Shown here piece by piece: positions 33,097 through 40,777 of a stretch of DNA of 64,000 nucleotides. The stretch is taken from contig NZ_RXOF01000012.1 of assembly GCF_003970915.1 (NCBI RefSeq), positions 62,001 to 126,000 of the forward strand. Direction: 5' to 3'. The stretch's first letter is position 1. The number at the start of each line of letters is the position of its first letter. The notes below the pieces were generated by a model. The model saw only the letters and a program-made list of their open reading frames with translations. It searched no databases and was not told the DNA's origin. Origin of the DNA: Hymenobacter gummosus. Its GTDB lineage: Bacteria > Bacteroidota > Bacteroidia > Cytophagales > Hymenobacteraceae. The position numbers and the translations under genes were made by a program.

Positions 33097-34287
33097 ATGC
33101 TCAACCGCCGTACGCTTCGCATCAAAGTCATGCAGGCCCTTTACGCCTACGACCAGGCCGTGTCGTCTGACTACTACTTGGCCCTGGACCGCATTGGCGA
33201 AGCTTTTCAGCCTGACCTCAACTCCATGGTGCCCCAGGACCGCCGCCTGCTGCAAGGCCAGCAGAAGATGGCCGAAGTGGGCTTCAAGGAGTGGCACAAG
33301 GCCGGCGGCACCGAGGAGCCCGAGCAGCTGGACGACAAGGAAGTAACCGACGCCGTGAAGGACGCCATCGGCTACTACCGCAAGCAGGTGCAGAAGGAAA
33401 CCACCTTCTACCTGAACCAGATGCTGCAGGCCACCGAGAGCATCCACGACCAGTACCTGCACCTGCTCAACCTGCCCGCGGCCCTGCGCCTGGTGCTGGA
33501 GGAGGAGCGACAGCGCGAAGCCCGGCGCTTCACGCCCAACAAGGAAAACCTGGCCGATACCACCAAGCTGGAGCAGAACCCGGTGGCCCTGAAGCTGGCC
33601 GACAACAAGCAGCTGCAGGAGCAGACCATCCGCCGCACCCTGCAGTGGGCCGGCGAAGACGAGATGGAGGCCCTGCGCACCGCTTGGCGCAACGAGATGC
33701 GCAACGACCCGGAAGTAGCCAGCTACCTGGCCGCCCCCGCCGGCGACTACGCGGCCGAGCAGGAAATCCTCAAGCACCTCTACAAAACCTACGTCTTCAA
33801 GGGCGAGGCCATTCCGGCCCTGCTCGAAGCCCAGGACCTGAACTGGGAGGAAAACCGCAGCATCGTCAAGAACCTCATCATCAAGACGCTGAAGATGCTG
33901 GAGGAAGGCGCCGATGAGTCGATGGAGCTGCTGAGCCTTTCGGCCAACTGGCAGGAAGACAAGGAGTTTGCCGAGACGCTCTACAAGCAGACCCTGGCCG
34001 ACGACGCCCGCTACGAGCAGCTCATCAGCGGGGCCGTGCAGAACTGGGACGTGGAGCGGGTGGCCCTGCTCGACAAGATTATCCTGAAGATGGCCCTCTG
34101 CGAGATGCACCTGTTCCGCTCCATCCCGGTGAAGGTGACCATCAACGAGTACATCGAAATCAGCAAGCTCTACAGCACGCCCAAGAGCAAACAGTTCGTC
34201 AACGGCATCCTCGATAAGCTGGCCCAGGACCTGATGGCCAGCGGCGCCATCCGCAAGTCGGGCCGCGGGCTGCTGGACAACCAGTAA
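33097..34287 (+). CDS. nusB: Transcription antitermination factor NusB, long Bacteroidota form
   Basis: 396 residues against about 140 in Proteobacteria; long forms are usual in this phylum. The N-terminus RRTLRIKVMQALYAYDQA and the C-terminal NusB fold (VERVALLDKIILKMALCEM, PVKVTINEYIEISKLYSTPKS, FVNGILDKLA) are clear. The middle is a charged helical insertion. NusB with NusE binds boxA RNA during rRNA transcription. It opens the conserved nusB-to-coaE block. Confidence 0.93.
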   Translation: MLNRRTLRIKVMQALYAYDQAVSSDYYLALDRIGEAFQPDLNSMVPQDRRLLQGQQKMAEVGFKEWHKAGGTEEPEQLDDKEVTDAVKDAIGYYRKQVQKETTFYLNQMLQATESIHDQYLHLLNLPAALRLVLEEERQREARRFTPNKENLADTTKLEQNPVALKLADNKQLQEQTIRRTLQWAGEDEMEALRTAWRNEMRNDPEVASYLAAPAGDYAAEQEILKHLYKTYVFKGEAIPALLEAQDLNWEENRSIVKNLIIKTLKMLEEGADESMELLSLSANWQEDKEFAETLYKQTLADDARYEQLISGAVQNWDVERVALLDKIILKMALCEMHLFRSIPVKVTINEYIEISKLYSTPKSKQFVNGILDKLAQDLMASGAIRKSGRGLLDNQ

Positions 34288-34313
34288 CGCCGGGCGGGAA
34301 TGAACAGATTAAT

Positions 34314-34770
34314 CAGCACGTCTTGCTGAGCCTGCCGAAGCATCTCTACCGCTTCGTTGCAGGTGCATGATTTTTCTATCGCTCTGCTCGGCGATTGTCA
34401 GGTAAACTTGCGCTTGACCTAATTGTACCGCGCTATGCTTACTCCTTTTCTGCTGAATGAAACATCACCAATTGAATTTGGCCTTTTGGTGTTCAGTATT
34501 CCAGCAGCAGGATTGTACATAGGCTTCTTAGCGTTGCTGCTAAACCGTAAGTCATTTACATGGCGAGCAATAAGCTTCATAGGAGCTATTGTGTTGGCGC
34601 TGTTAGGCTTGTTCATGTGCGAAAACCTGACTTGGTTAATCAGCATCTTTGTTTTCACTCCACTACTTCTGGGCATATATGGTTACTTCTTTATGCCTAG
34701 GAACTCAACCAAGAGTTAACTCAGCAACGAAGCGGTAGAGATGCTTCGACAGGCTCAGCAGGACGTGCTG
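34314..34770. mobile_element. Small element: 47-bp inverted repeats (family 3) around an AT-rich ORF
   Basis: Arms at 34314-34360 and 34724-34770 (CAGCACGTCTTGCTGAG... and ...CTCAGCAGGACGTGCTG) match with few mismatches and use the same core as the palindrome at 17918-18006. Between them is about 360 bp of clearly AT-richer DNA carrying one small ORF. This resembles a non-autonomous element with cargo. No obvious target duplication was found. Confidence 0.6.
34435..34719 (+). CDS. Small multi-pass membrane protein inside a repeat-bounded element
   Basis: 94 residues from the ATG at 34435. Three hydrophobic segments (FGLLVFSIPAAGLYIGFLALLL, AISFIGAIVLALLGLFMC, LISIFVFTPLLLGIYGYFF) predict three transmembrane helices with a short charged tail. 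Base composition and codon use are AT-rich, unlike every neighbour, pointing to foreign origin. No family was recognised. Confidence 0.6.
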   Translation: MLTPFLLNETSPIEFGLLVFSIPAAGLYIGFLALLLNRKSFTWRAISFIGAIVLALLGLFMCENLTWLISIFVFTPLLLGIYGYFFMPRNSTKS

Positions 34771-34884
34771 GATTTTCCGGTCTCACCAACCCACCCGGCA
34801 AAACCCCCGGCCCGCGGCTACCGTTGAGCGCGTAGGTTTCTTACCTTGCCCGCGCATTCCATCCCCCTCTTTCGCCTCGCCCTT

Positions 34885-35199
34885 ATGGCCAGCAAAACTA
34901 CTACCGGCATCGTGTGCTTCACGACCGGCGCCCTCGCCGGGGCCGCCGTTGCCCTCCTGTTCGCCCCCGAGAAAGGCCGCGAAACGCGCAGCTGGCTGAG
35001 CTATCAGCTGGAGCGCACCCGCGAAATCCTGGCTGACCTGACGGAAAGCCTGGTGACCAGCCGCACCGAAGAAGGCCCCTCCTCGGCCCGCGCCGAGGGC
35101 CAGCGCGTCATCCGCGACGCCAAGGACAAGGCCGAACAGCTGCTCGGCGACGTGGACCAGCTCATCAACCAGATCAACTCGCGCCGGACGGCGCTATAA
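34885..35199 (+). CDS. YtxH domain protein
   Basis: 104 residues. An N-terminal Gly/Ala-rich hydrophobic helix (GIVCFTTGALAGAAVALLFA) is followed by PEKGRETR, the YtxH hallmark, and an amphipathic charged helix. Probably a membrane-anchored small stress-type protein. The ATG at 34885 matches the family start. It belongs to the nusB-coaE block. Confidence 0.82.
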   Translation: MASKTTTGIVCFTTGALAGAAVALLFAPEKGRETRSWLSYQLERTREILADLTESLVTSRTEEGPSSARAEGQRVIRDAKDKAEQLLGDVDQLINQINSRRTAL

Positions 35200-35203
35200 C
35201 CCA

Positions 35204-35287
35204 GAGTGTGCAGAATGTGAGAAATGTGGTTGATGTGCTCATTCCCCTGACGGCACATTGACCACATTTCTCACATTCTGCACATTC
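35204..35287. repeat. Gap-filling palindrome of GAATGTGA words
   Basis: Left arm 35204-35238 and right arm 35253-35287 match at about 33 of 35 positions and are made of ATGTG-containing 8-9-mers. It starts 4 bases after the ytxH stop and ends 23 bases before the next start. Confidence 0.85.
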
Positions 35288-35310
35288 GCTTTTTGCCCAT
35301 TCTCCTCGTC

Positions 35311-36312
35311 ATGCATACCATCACCCTCATCCCCGGCGACGGCATCGGCCCCGAAATAACCCGCGCCGTGCAGGACATCTTCGCCGCCGCTCAGGTCCCC
35401 GTGCAGTGGGAAGAGCAGAACGCCGGCCAGACCACGTTCGACCAGTCGGGCGAGCTGCTGCCCCAGGCCCTGTTCGACTCGCTGGAGAAGAACCGCGTGG
35501 CCCTGAAAGGCCCCATCACCACGCCGGTAGGCAAGGGCTTCCGCTCCATCAACGTGAGCCTGCGCCAGAAGTACGACCTGTACCAGAACCTGCGCCCGGC
35601 CAAGACCACCGAGGGCATTGCCTCGCGCTACTCGGGCATCGACATCGTGCTGTTCCGCGAAAATACCGAGGGGCTGTACGCCGGCCTGGAGCTGTGGGAT
35701 GAGCACCACGGCATCGGCGACTCCATCGCCCGCGTGTCGGTGGCCGGGGCCCGCAAGATCTGCCGCGCCGCCTTCGCCTACGCCGCCAAGCACGGCCGCA
35801 AGAAGGTAACGCTGGCCCACAAGGCCAACATCCTGAAGGTGCCCGGCAAGATCATGCTCGACGCCGCCGCCGAGGCCGCCCGCGAGTTTCCGCACATTCA
35901 GTACGAGGACAAGATCATCGACAACATGTGCATGCAGCTGGTGACCAAGCCGGAGCAGTTCGACGTGATTGTGACGACCAACCTGTTCGGCGACATCCTT
36001 TCGGACCTGTGCGCCGGCCTGGTGGGCGGCCTCGGGGTGGTATCGGGCGCCAACATCGGCGACGACATGGCCATTTTCGAAGCCGTACACGGCTCGGCCC
36101 CGGACATTGCCGGCAAAGGCATTGCCAACCCGACGGCCCTGCTGCGCTCGGCCCTGCTGATGCTGGAGCACCTGGGCGAAAAGGAAGCCGCCACCCGCAT
36201 TGAAAACGCGCTGAACGAGACGCTGCGCCACAAGGAGCAGTGCACCGGCGACCTGGGCGGACAGGCCTCGACCCAGCAGTTTGCCCAGAACGTGATTAAC
36301 AACCTGAAGTAA
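35311..36312 (+). CDS. NAD-type isocitrate/isopropylmalate dehydrogenase family protein
   Basis: 333 residues. The N-terminus [15 protein letters not shown], the substrate loop ([19 protein letters not shown]), [10 protein letters not shown] and the metal-binding [14 protein letters not shown] identify the beta-decarboxylating dehydrogenase family. The loop and RENTEGLY fit a homo-isocitrate or NAD-isocitrate dehydrogenase better than 3-isopropylmalate dehydrogenase. The reaction would be oxidation of isocitrate to 2-oxoglutarate in the TCA cycle. It is flanked by palindromes on both sides within the nusB-coaE block. Confidence 0.88.
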   Translation: MHTITLIPGDGIGPEITRAVQDIFAAAQVPVQWEEQNAGQTTFDQSGELLPQALFDSLEKNRVALKGPITTPVGKGFRSINVSLRQKYDLYQNLRPAKTTEGIASRYSGIDIVLFRENTEGLYAGLELWDEHHGIGDSIARVSVAGARKICRAAFAYAAKHGRKKVTLAHKANILKVPGKIMLDAAAEAAREFPHIQYEDKIIDNMCMQLVTKPEQFDVIVTTNLFGDILSDLCAGLVGGLGVVSGANIGDDMAIFEAVHGSAPDIAGKGIANPTALLRSALLMLEHLGEKEAATRIENALNETLRHKEQCTGDLGGQASTQQFAQNVINNLK

Positions 36313-36320
36313 TTCGAGCG

Positions 36321-36449
36321 GTGGTGCCAGGGCTCTGAGTCGTGGCTCCACTGTTCTACCCGACGCGCAGCCGAGCGGCTGCGCGTCGGGTAGAAATTGC
36401 CTGCAGCTTAAACGATAGTGGTGCCACGGCTTTGGAGTCGTGGCACCAC
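36321..36449. repeat. Palindrome cluster with two family-2 repeats
   Basis: Three hairpins lie in a row: an imperfect family-2 copy (36321-36352), a perfect 20-bp inverted repeat with a 2-base loop (36354-36373 and 36376-36395), and a family-2 copy (36418-36449; GTGGTGCCACGGCT/AGTCGTGGCACCAC). The copies match those at 2600-2736. Confidence 0.85.
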
Positions 36450-36461
36450 GCGCTTATGCCG

Positions 36462-36469
36462 TATCTTTG
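36462..36469 (+). promoter_or_regulatory. -7 element for the DUF1573 gene
   Basis: TATCTTTG, full match to TAnnTTTG, 55 bases upstream of the ATG and just downstream of the palindrome cluster. Confidence 0.55.
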
Positions 36470-36524
36470 GCCGTACCCGCCAGGGGCTTGCCGCCCGCGG
36501 CGCAGTTTCCATCCAGCTCATTCC

Positions 36525-37049
36525 ATGAAACGCACTCTGTTCACCGCCCTGCTGGCCGCCGGCCTGCTCTCCATGGGCGCCTGCAAGCAGGACAACAAGA
36601 CCGAAGTCGGCGAGGCCGGCATGAACCAGGCCGCTACCCAGGCCGCCGACGCGGCCAACCCCGCAGTGGATAACCCCAACGTGACCGGCGAAACCGCTGC
36701 CCCCAACCCCAACGCCCCGGTGATGACCTTTGCCGAGTCGGAGTACAACTTCGGCGACATCAAGCAGGGCGAGGTGGTGAAGCATACCTTCGAATTCACC
36801 AACACCGGCAAGACCCCGCTGCTCATCGACAACGCCCAGGCCAGCTGCGGCTGCACCGTGCCGCAGTGGCCCAAAGACCCGGTAGCGCCCGGCGCCAAGG
36901 GTACCATCGCCGTGGAGTTCAACTCGACCGGCAAGGTAGGCGTGCAGAACAAGACCATTACCATCACGGCCAACACCCAGCCCAACACCACCAACATTGC
37001 CATCAAAGGCAACGTGTTGGACATGGCTAACGGCCCGGTACGCCAGTAA
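36525..37049 (+). CDS. DUF1573 lipoprotein
   Basis: 174 residues. The signal sequence ends in lipobox LSMGAC, so it is lipid-anchored. A linker rich in Ala, Asn and Pro precedes one DUF1573 domain (about 70-170): AESEYNFGDIKQGEVVKHTFEFTN is split around the strand, then ASCGCTVPQWPKDPVAPG. This Ig-like fold is common in Bacteroidota; its role is unknown. The start is the ATG with the signal peptide; the upstream frame is not coding in character. Confidence 0.88.
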   Translation: MKRTLFTALLAAGLLSMGACKQDNKTEVGEAGMNQAATQAADAANPAVDNPNVTGETAAPNPNAPVMTFAESEYNFGDIKQGEVVKHTFEFTNTGKTPLLIDNAQASCGCTVPQWPKDPVAPGAKGTIAVEFNSTGKVGVQNKTITITANTQPNTTNIAIKGNVLDMANGPVRQ

Positions 37050-37139
37050 GTGATGTGGTGATTTAGCGACTTAGCGAAGGGTCAAACCATACTTTGCTAA
37101 GTCGCTAAATCACGAAGTCGCTAAATCACTAAATCATAG
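37050..37139. repeat. Gap-filling palindrome of TTTAGCGAC words
   Basis: Left arm (about 37057-37079, GTGATTTAGCGACTTAGCG) and right arm (37092-37113 plus a further repeat to 37139) are made of 8-9-mers TTTAGCGAC/GTCGCTAAA. It starts right after the DUF1573 stop and ends 2 bases before the yajC ATG. Confidence 0.85.
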
Positions 37140-37141
37140 AA

Positions 37142-37462
37142 ATGCTCCTTTCTCTTCTCCTGCAGGCCTCGGCCGGCGCCAACAGCCCGTTGCAGTACCT
37201 GTTTCCGCTGCTGCTGCTCGGCGTGTTTTACTTCTTCATGATTCGGCCGCAGCAAAAACGCTCGGCGGAAGCCAAAAAGCTGCGCGAGGGGCTGAGCAAA
37301 GGGGCGCAGGTGGTGACCATCGGCGGGCTGCACGGCCGGGTGGTGGAGCTGAGCGAGGAAAAAGTGACGCTGGAAGTAGACAAAGGCACCCGCCTGACCT
37401 TCGACCGCACGGCCATTGCCCGGCAGATCGGGCCGAAAACCGCGGGCGAAACGGCGGCGTAA
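37142..37462 (+). CDS. yajC: Preprotein translocase auxiliary subunit YajC
   Basis: 106 residues. One transmembrane helix (YLFPLLLLGVFYFFMIRPQQ) is followed by the cytosolic YajC signature KRSAEAKKLREGLSKGAQVVTIGGLHGRV, split here into its parts. It associates with SecDF in the inner membrane. It is part of the conserved DUF1573-yajC-ybbR-coaE row. Confidence 0.94.
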   Translation: MLLSLLLQASAGANSPLQYLFPLLLLGVFYFFMIRPQQKRSAEAKKLREGLSKGAQVVTIGGLHGRVVELSEEKVTLEVDKGTRLTFDRTAIARQIGPKTAGETAA

Positions 37463-37498
37463 GCTGCTATATTCAAGGCGCCTCAACCGCCCCGCCCT

Positions 37499-38473
37499 AT
37501 GCCCCTGGATACCGCCCGTTCGCTGGCCCGCTGGTTTGTGCGGCCCTTGTCGGAGCCGGAGCGCAGCTTCTGGCGGGTGGTGACGGCGTGCTTCCTGGCC
37601 GCCGTAATTCTGTGGCTGCTCAACGCCCTGAACAAGACCTATACCACGCGGGTGAGCTACCCGCTGGAGTGGCGCTTCGACGACACAAGCTATATCCCGG
37701 TGCGCCCCCTGCCCGGGCGCGTGGACGTGCAGGTGACGGGCCGCGGCTGGAAGCTGCTGCGCAATACCCTGGGGCTCGACATCCGGCCCGCCGAGGTAAT
37801 CGTGCGGCGGCCCGGCGGCAGCGGCGTGGTAGCGGGCAACACGCTCAAGCCTGGCCTGATCGGGGCCATGGACGGGCTGCAGCTCAACGCGGTGCTGACC
37901 GACTCGGTGTACTTCGAGTTTGACCGGCTGATTACCCGGGAACTGCCCCTGCGCCTGAGCCCCGGCGCCGACGGCAAGGCCCTGCCCTTTGCCGCCCGCT
38001 TCGAGCCGGCCACGGTGACGTTTCGGGGGCCCGCCAGCACGCTCAATGTCTGGCCCAACTACTACCAGGTGCACCTGCCCAAGGCCCCGGCCGGCCGCTC
38101 CGACGGCACCATCATCGTACCCATCGGCGGGCCGGCGCTGGTGCAAACCAACGTGCAGCAGGTGCAGGTGAAGCTGCAGCCCCGCGAGGTGCTGACCCGC
38201 CAAATAACGGTGACGCCCACGCTGCACCACTTTCCGCCCGACAGCTCCCTGCGCCTGCAGCCGGCCCAGGTGACGGTGGCCGTGGAATACTTTCCCGAGG
38301 ACTCGACCCGGCTCGACCTAAGCCAGGTGCAGGTGTTTGCCGACTACCGGCAGCTACGGCCCCAGGACTCCACCGTGCAGCTGCTGTTTCGGCCGCTGCC
38401 CTACACCGTGCGCGCGGCCCGCATACCGGCGTCGGTGGTGCGGGTGCTGCCCGGGCGCGCCGCCAACAATTAG
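37499..38473 (+). CDS. YbbR-like (CdaR-type) protein
   Basis: 324 residues. One N-terminal transmembrane helix (about 27-43) is followed by at least two YbbR-type beta domains (SYPLEWRFDDTSYIP, VQVTGRGWKLLRN; VQVKLQPREVLTRQITVTP). In Firmicutes CdaR modulates a c-di-AMP cyclase; in Bacteroidota the function is untested. It lies 36 bases after yajC and 3 bases before coaE, so co-transcription is almost certain. Confidence 0.85.
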   Translation: MPLDTARSLARWFVRPLSEPERSFWRVVTACFLAAVILWLLNALNKTYTTRVSYPLEWRFDDTSYIPVRPLPGRVDVQVTGRGWKLLRNTLGLDIRPAEVIVRRPGGSGVVAGNTLKPGLIGAMDGLQLNAVLTDSVYFEFDRLITRELPLRLSPGADGKALPFAARFEPATVTFRGPASTLNVWPNYYQVHLPKAPAGRSDGTIIVPIGGPALVQTNVQQVQVKLQPREVLTRQITVTPTLHHFPPDSSLRLQPAQVTVAVEYFPEDSTRLDLSQVQVFADYRQLRPQDSTVQLLFRPLPYTVRAARIPASVVRVLPGRAANN

Positions 38474-38476
38474 GCT

Positions 38477-39112
38477 ATGCTCAAGATTGGAATAACCGGC
38501 GGCATCGGCTCGGGCAAAACGGTGGTGTGCCGCCTGTTTGCCCTGCTGGGCGTGCCCGTGTACGACGCCGACACGCGCGCCAAGTGGGTGATGAACCACG
38601 ACCCGCTGCTGCGCGCCGACCTCACCGCCGCCTTCGGCCCCGACACCTACACTGCCGAGGGCCTGAACCGCACCTATCTGGCGCAAGTGGCCTTCAATGA
38701 CCCCGCGAAGCTGGCCCGGCTCAATAGCCTGGTGCACCCGCGCGTGGGCCACGACTTTGCCAGCTGGGCCGCGGCCCGGCAGCACGCCGGCCATGCCTAC
38801 GTGCTCAAGGAAGCGGCGCTGCTCTACGAGTCGGGCTCCTGGCAGCAGCTGGACCGCATCATTACCGTGTACGCCCCGCAGGACATCCGCCAGCGGCGCG
38901 TGCTGCACCGCGACCCGCACCGCTCCGCCCAGGACGTGCTCAACATCATCGGCAAGCAGCTCAGCGAAGAGGAAAAGCTGCGCCGGGCCGACTACGTGGT
39001 GCGCAACGACGATGCGCAGCTGGTGCTGCCGCAGGTGCTGGCCCTGCACGATGCGCTGCAGCAGCTGGCCGCTACGGCCGCCGAAATACCGACAGCACCT
39101 TCAACCCGTTGA
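38477..39112 (+). CDS. coaE: Dephospho-CoA kinase
   Basis: 211 residues. The enzyme phosphorylates dephospho-CoA, the last step of coenzyme A synthesis. The P-loop is GGIGSGKT (8-15), followed by VYDADTRAKWVM and LVHPRVGHDF. ESGSWQQLDRIITVYAP and RDPHRSAQDVLNIIGKQLS are typical. Its 3' end overlaps the convergent glycosyltransferase gene by 41 bases. Confidence 0.95.
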   Translation: MLKIGITGGIGSGKTVVCRLFALLGVPVYDADTRAKWVMNHDPLLRADLTAAFGPDTYTAEGLNRTYLAQVAFNDPAKLARLNSLVHPRVGHDFASWAAARQHAGHAYVLKEAALLYESGSWQQLDRIITVYAPQDIRQRRVLHRDPHRSAQDVLNIIGKQLSEEEKLRRADYVVRNDDAQLVLPQVLALHDALQQLAATAAEIPTAPSTR

Positions 39113-40688
39113 CGCGCAGCTGGTATACCTCCCGGCCTACGCTGTCGGCGTAGGTTTCGGGGTGCCAGCGGTAGTTGCTGATAAAGTACTCGGCCTGGCC
39201 GCGGTAGCGCTGCTGCAGGCGCTGGCGCTGGGCGGGCGGCAGAATCTGCAGGTTGTTGTAGATGGGCTCGGGCCGGTAGGAGCCGACGGTGATGAGCGGG
39301 CGCGGGTCGTGGGCCAGAATCCATTCCAGGCCGGTGCGGTAGCTCAGGGCCCAGTAGTCCCGCTCGTAGCCCGCCTCGATGGTGGCGGGGCTGAGCAGAC
39401 TGAAGTACACCTGCTGGTGCGGATGGTCGCGCCAGATGCGCCAGAGCGGCTCCAGGGCGCCGAGGGCCAGGGCCGCCAGGGCCGCCAGGGCCAGCTGCCG
39501 CCGCGCCGGGCGCCGCCACTGCCGCCGCCAGCGCAGCAGGCCCTGCACGCCGTGCAGCCCCGCCAGCACGAAGGCCGGGTAGATGAAGTAAAGGTGGCGC
39601 CAGCCGTCGTAGAGCACCGAGCCAAACAGCACCACGGCCACCAGCGGCCCCAGCAGCCAGGCGCCGGTCAGCACGTCGAGGCTGCCGGCGTAGGTGCGCA
39701 GTACGCGGCGCAGGCGCGGCAGGTAGCGCATCAGCCAGCAGGCCGCGCCCAGCCCGAAGCCGGCCGTGTAGGCCAGGGGCGTGGTAATCAGCAGCCACTG
39801 CGGGGCGTAGTACCAGGGCAGCTCCCGCGCCGGCACCCAGCCGCCGCCGGTCAGCACGCTGCCGGCCCCGCGGGAAAACTGGCTGAAATTCCGGAACGCC
39901 TGCAGCAGGTGCGCCCCGGGCTGCTCCCACAAAAACGGCCAGCACGCCACCGTGACAACCGCGCTGCCCGCCAGCCACAGCCCGAGCACCAGCGCCGCCC
40001 GCGCCCCGCCGCGGCCGCGCTGCCGCCCCAGCCACAGCCCCAGGCCCAGCAGCGTGAGTGGTACGAGCAGCACCCCGTTGACGCGCAGGGCAATGGTGGC
40101 GCCGGTGGCCAGCGCGTGCCCCAGGGCCCGTCCCGCCGTGGGCCGACGCAGCAGCCGGGCCAGGGTATACATGCCCACGGTGAAAAACGCCAGGAACAGC
40201 CCGTCCTTGGCGTTGTAGAACGCATCGGCAAACAGGCGCGGGCTCAGCAGCAGCACCGCCGTGCCCAGCAAGGCCAGGCGCCAGTCGCGGAAGCGCAGGC
40301 GGGCCAGGCCGTAGAAGGCCAGCAAGCCGCCCCAGTACAGCAGGAAAATCATCAGGTGGCGGGCGTGGTAGGCCTGCTGCGGCTCCTGCAGGCCCAGGGC
40401 CTTCAGCAGCAGGGCCGAGGGCAGCTCGAACACCACGCCGTGGTCCTGGTCGGGATAGTCCATCAGGCGCGGAATCAGGGCGTAGTTGGCCTGGCGCCGG
40501 GCCAGTTCAGGGGCCAGCCGCTCGGCCACGTACTTGGCGTTGACGGCCCCGTTGAGCCGGTCCACCGGCTCGTCCCACGATACGCCGTAGTCGCGGTACA
40601 CGGCCAGGCCCAGCAGCAGCACGCCCAGGAAGAAGGCCGGAACCAGCCAGCGGCCGGGGCGGGAAACAGGGAGCAGGGAGCGGAGCAT
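39072..40688 (-). CDS. GT39-like multi-pass membrane glycosyltransferase
   Basis: 538 residues with about 11 hydrophobic helices. The first extracytoplasmic loop carries DYGVSWDEPVDRLNG, the acidic motif of PMT/ArnT-type enzymes that use polyprenyl-linked sugars. A soluble C-terminal part (about 430-538) contains SYRTGLEWILAHDPRPLITVGSY. Its acceptor is unknown. A -7 element at 40721-40728 precedes the ATG. It is divergent from a similar protein and overlaps coaE at its end. Confidence 0.78.
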   Translation of the reverse strand: MLRSLLPVSRPGRWLVPAFFLGVLLLGLAVYRDYGVSWDEPVDRLNGAVNAKYVAERLAPELARRQANYALIPRLMDYPDQDHGVVFELPSALLLKALGLQEPQQAYHARHLMIFLLYWGGLLAFYGLARLRFRDWRLALLGTAVLLLSPRLFADAFYNAKDGLFLAFFTVGMYTLARLLRRPTAGRALGHALATGATIALRVNGVLLVPLTLLGLGLWLGRQRGRGGARAALVLGLWLAGSAVVTVACWPFLWEQPGAHLLQAFRNFSQFSRGAGSVLTGGGWVPARELPWYYAPQWLLITTPLAYTAGFGLGAACWLMRYLPRLRRVLRTYAGSLDVLTGAWLLGPLVAVVLFGSVLYDGWRHLYFIYPAFVLAGLHGVQGLLRWRRQWRRPARRQLALAALAALALGALEPLWRIWRDHPHQQVYFSLLSPATIEAGYERDYWALSYRTGLEWILAHDPRPLITVGSYRPEPIYNNLQILPPAQRQRLQQRYRGQAEYFISNYRWHPETYADSVGREVYQLRVNGLKVLSVFRRP

Positions 40689-40720
40689 GGGCAGCAGAGC
40701 GGGAAAAGCCGGAGCGGCCG

Positions 40721-40728
40721 CAAAGGTA
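40721..40728 (-). promoter_or_regulatory. -7 element for the GT39-like gene
   Basis: On the minus strand TACCTTTG, full match, 33 bases before the ATG at 40688. Confidence 0.55.
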
Positions 40729-40777
40729 GCGGGCCGGGCGCGTCGGGCTTTGCCCCGGGGCGGGTACCTTAGTGGCC

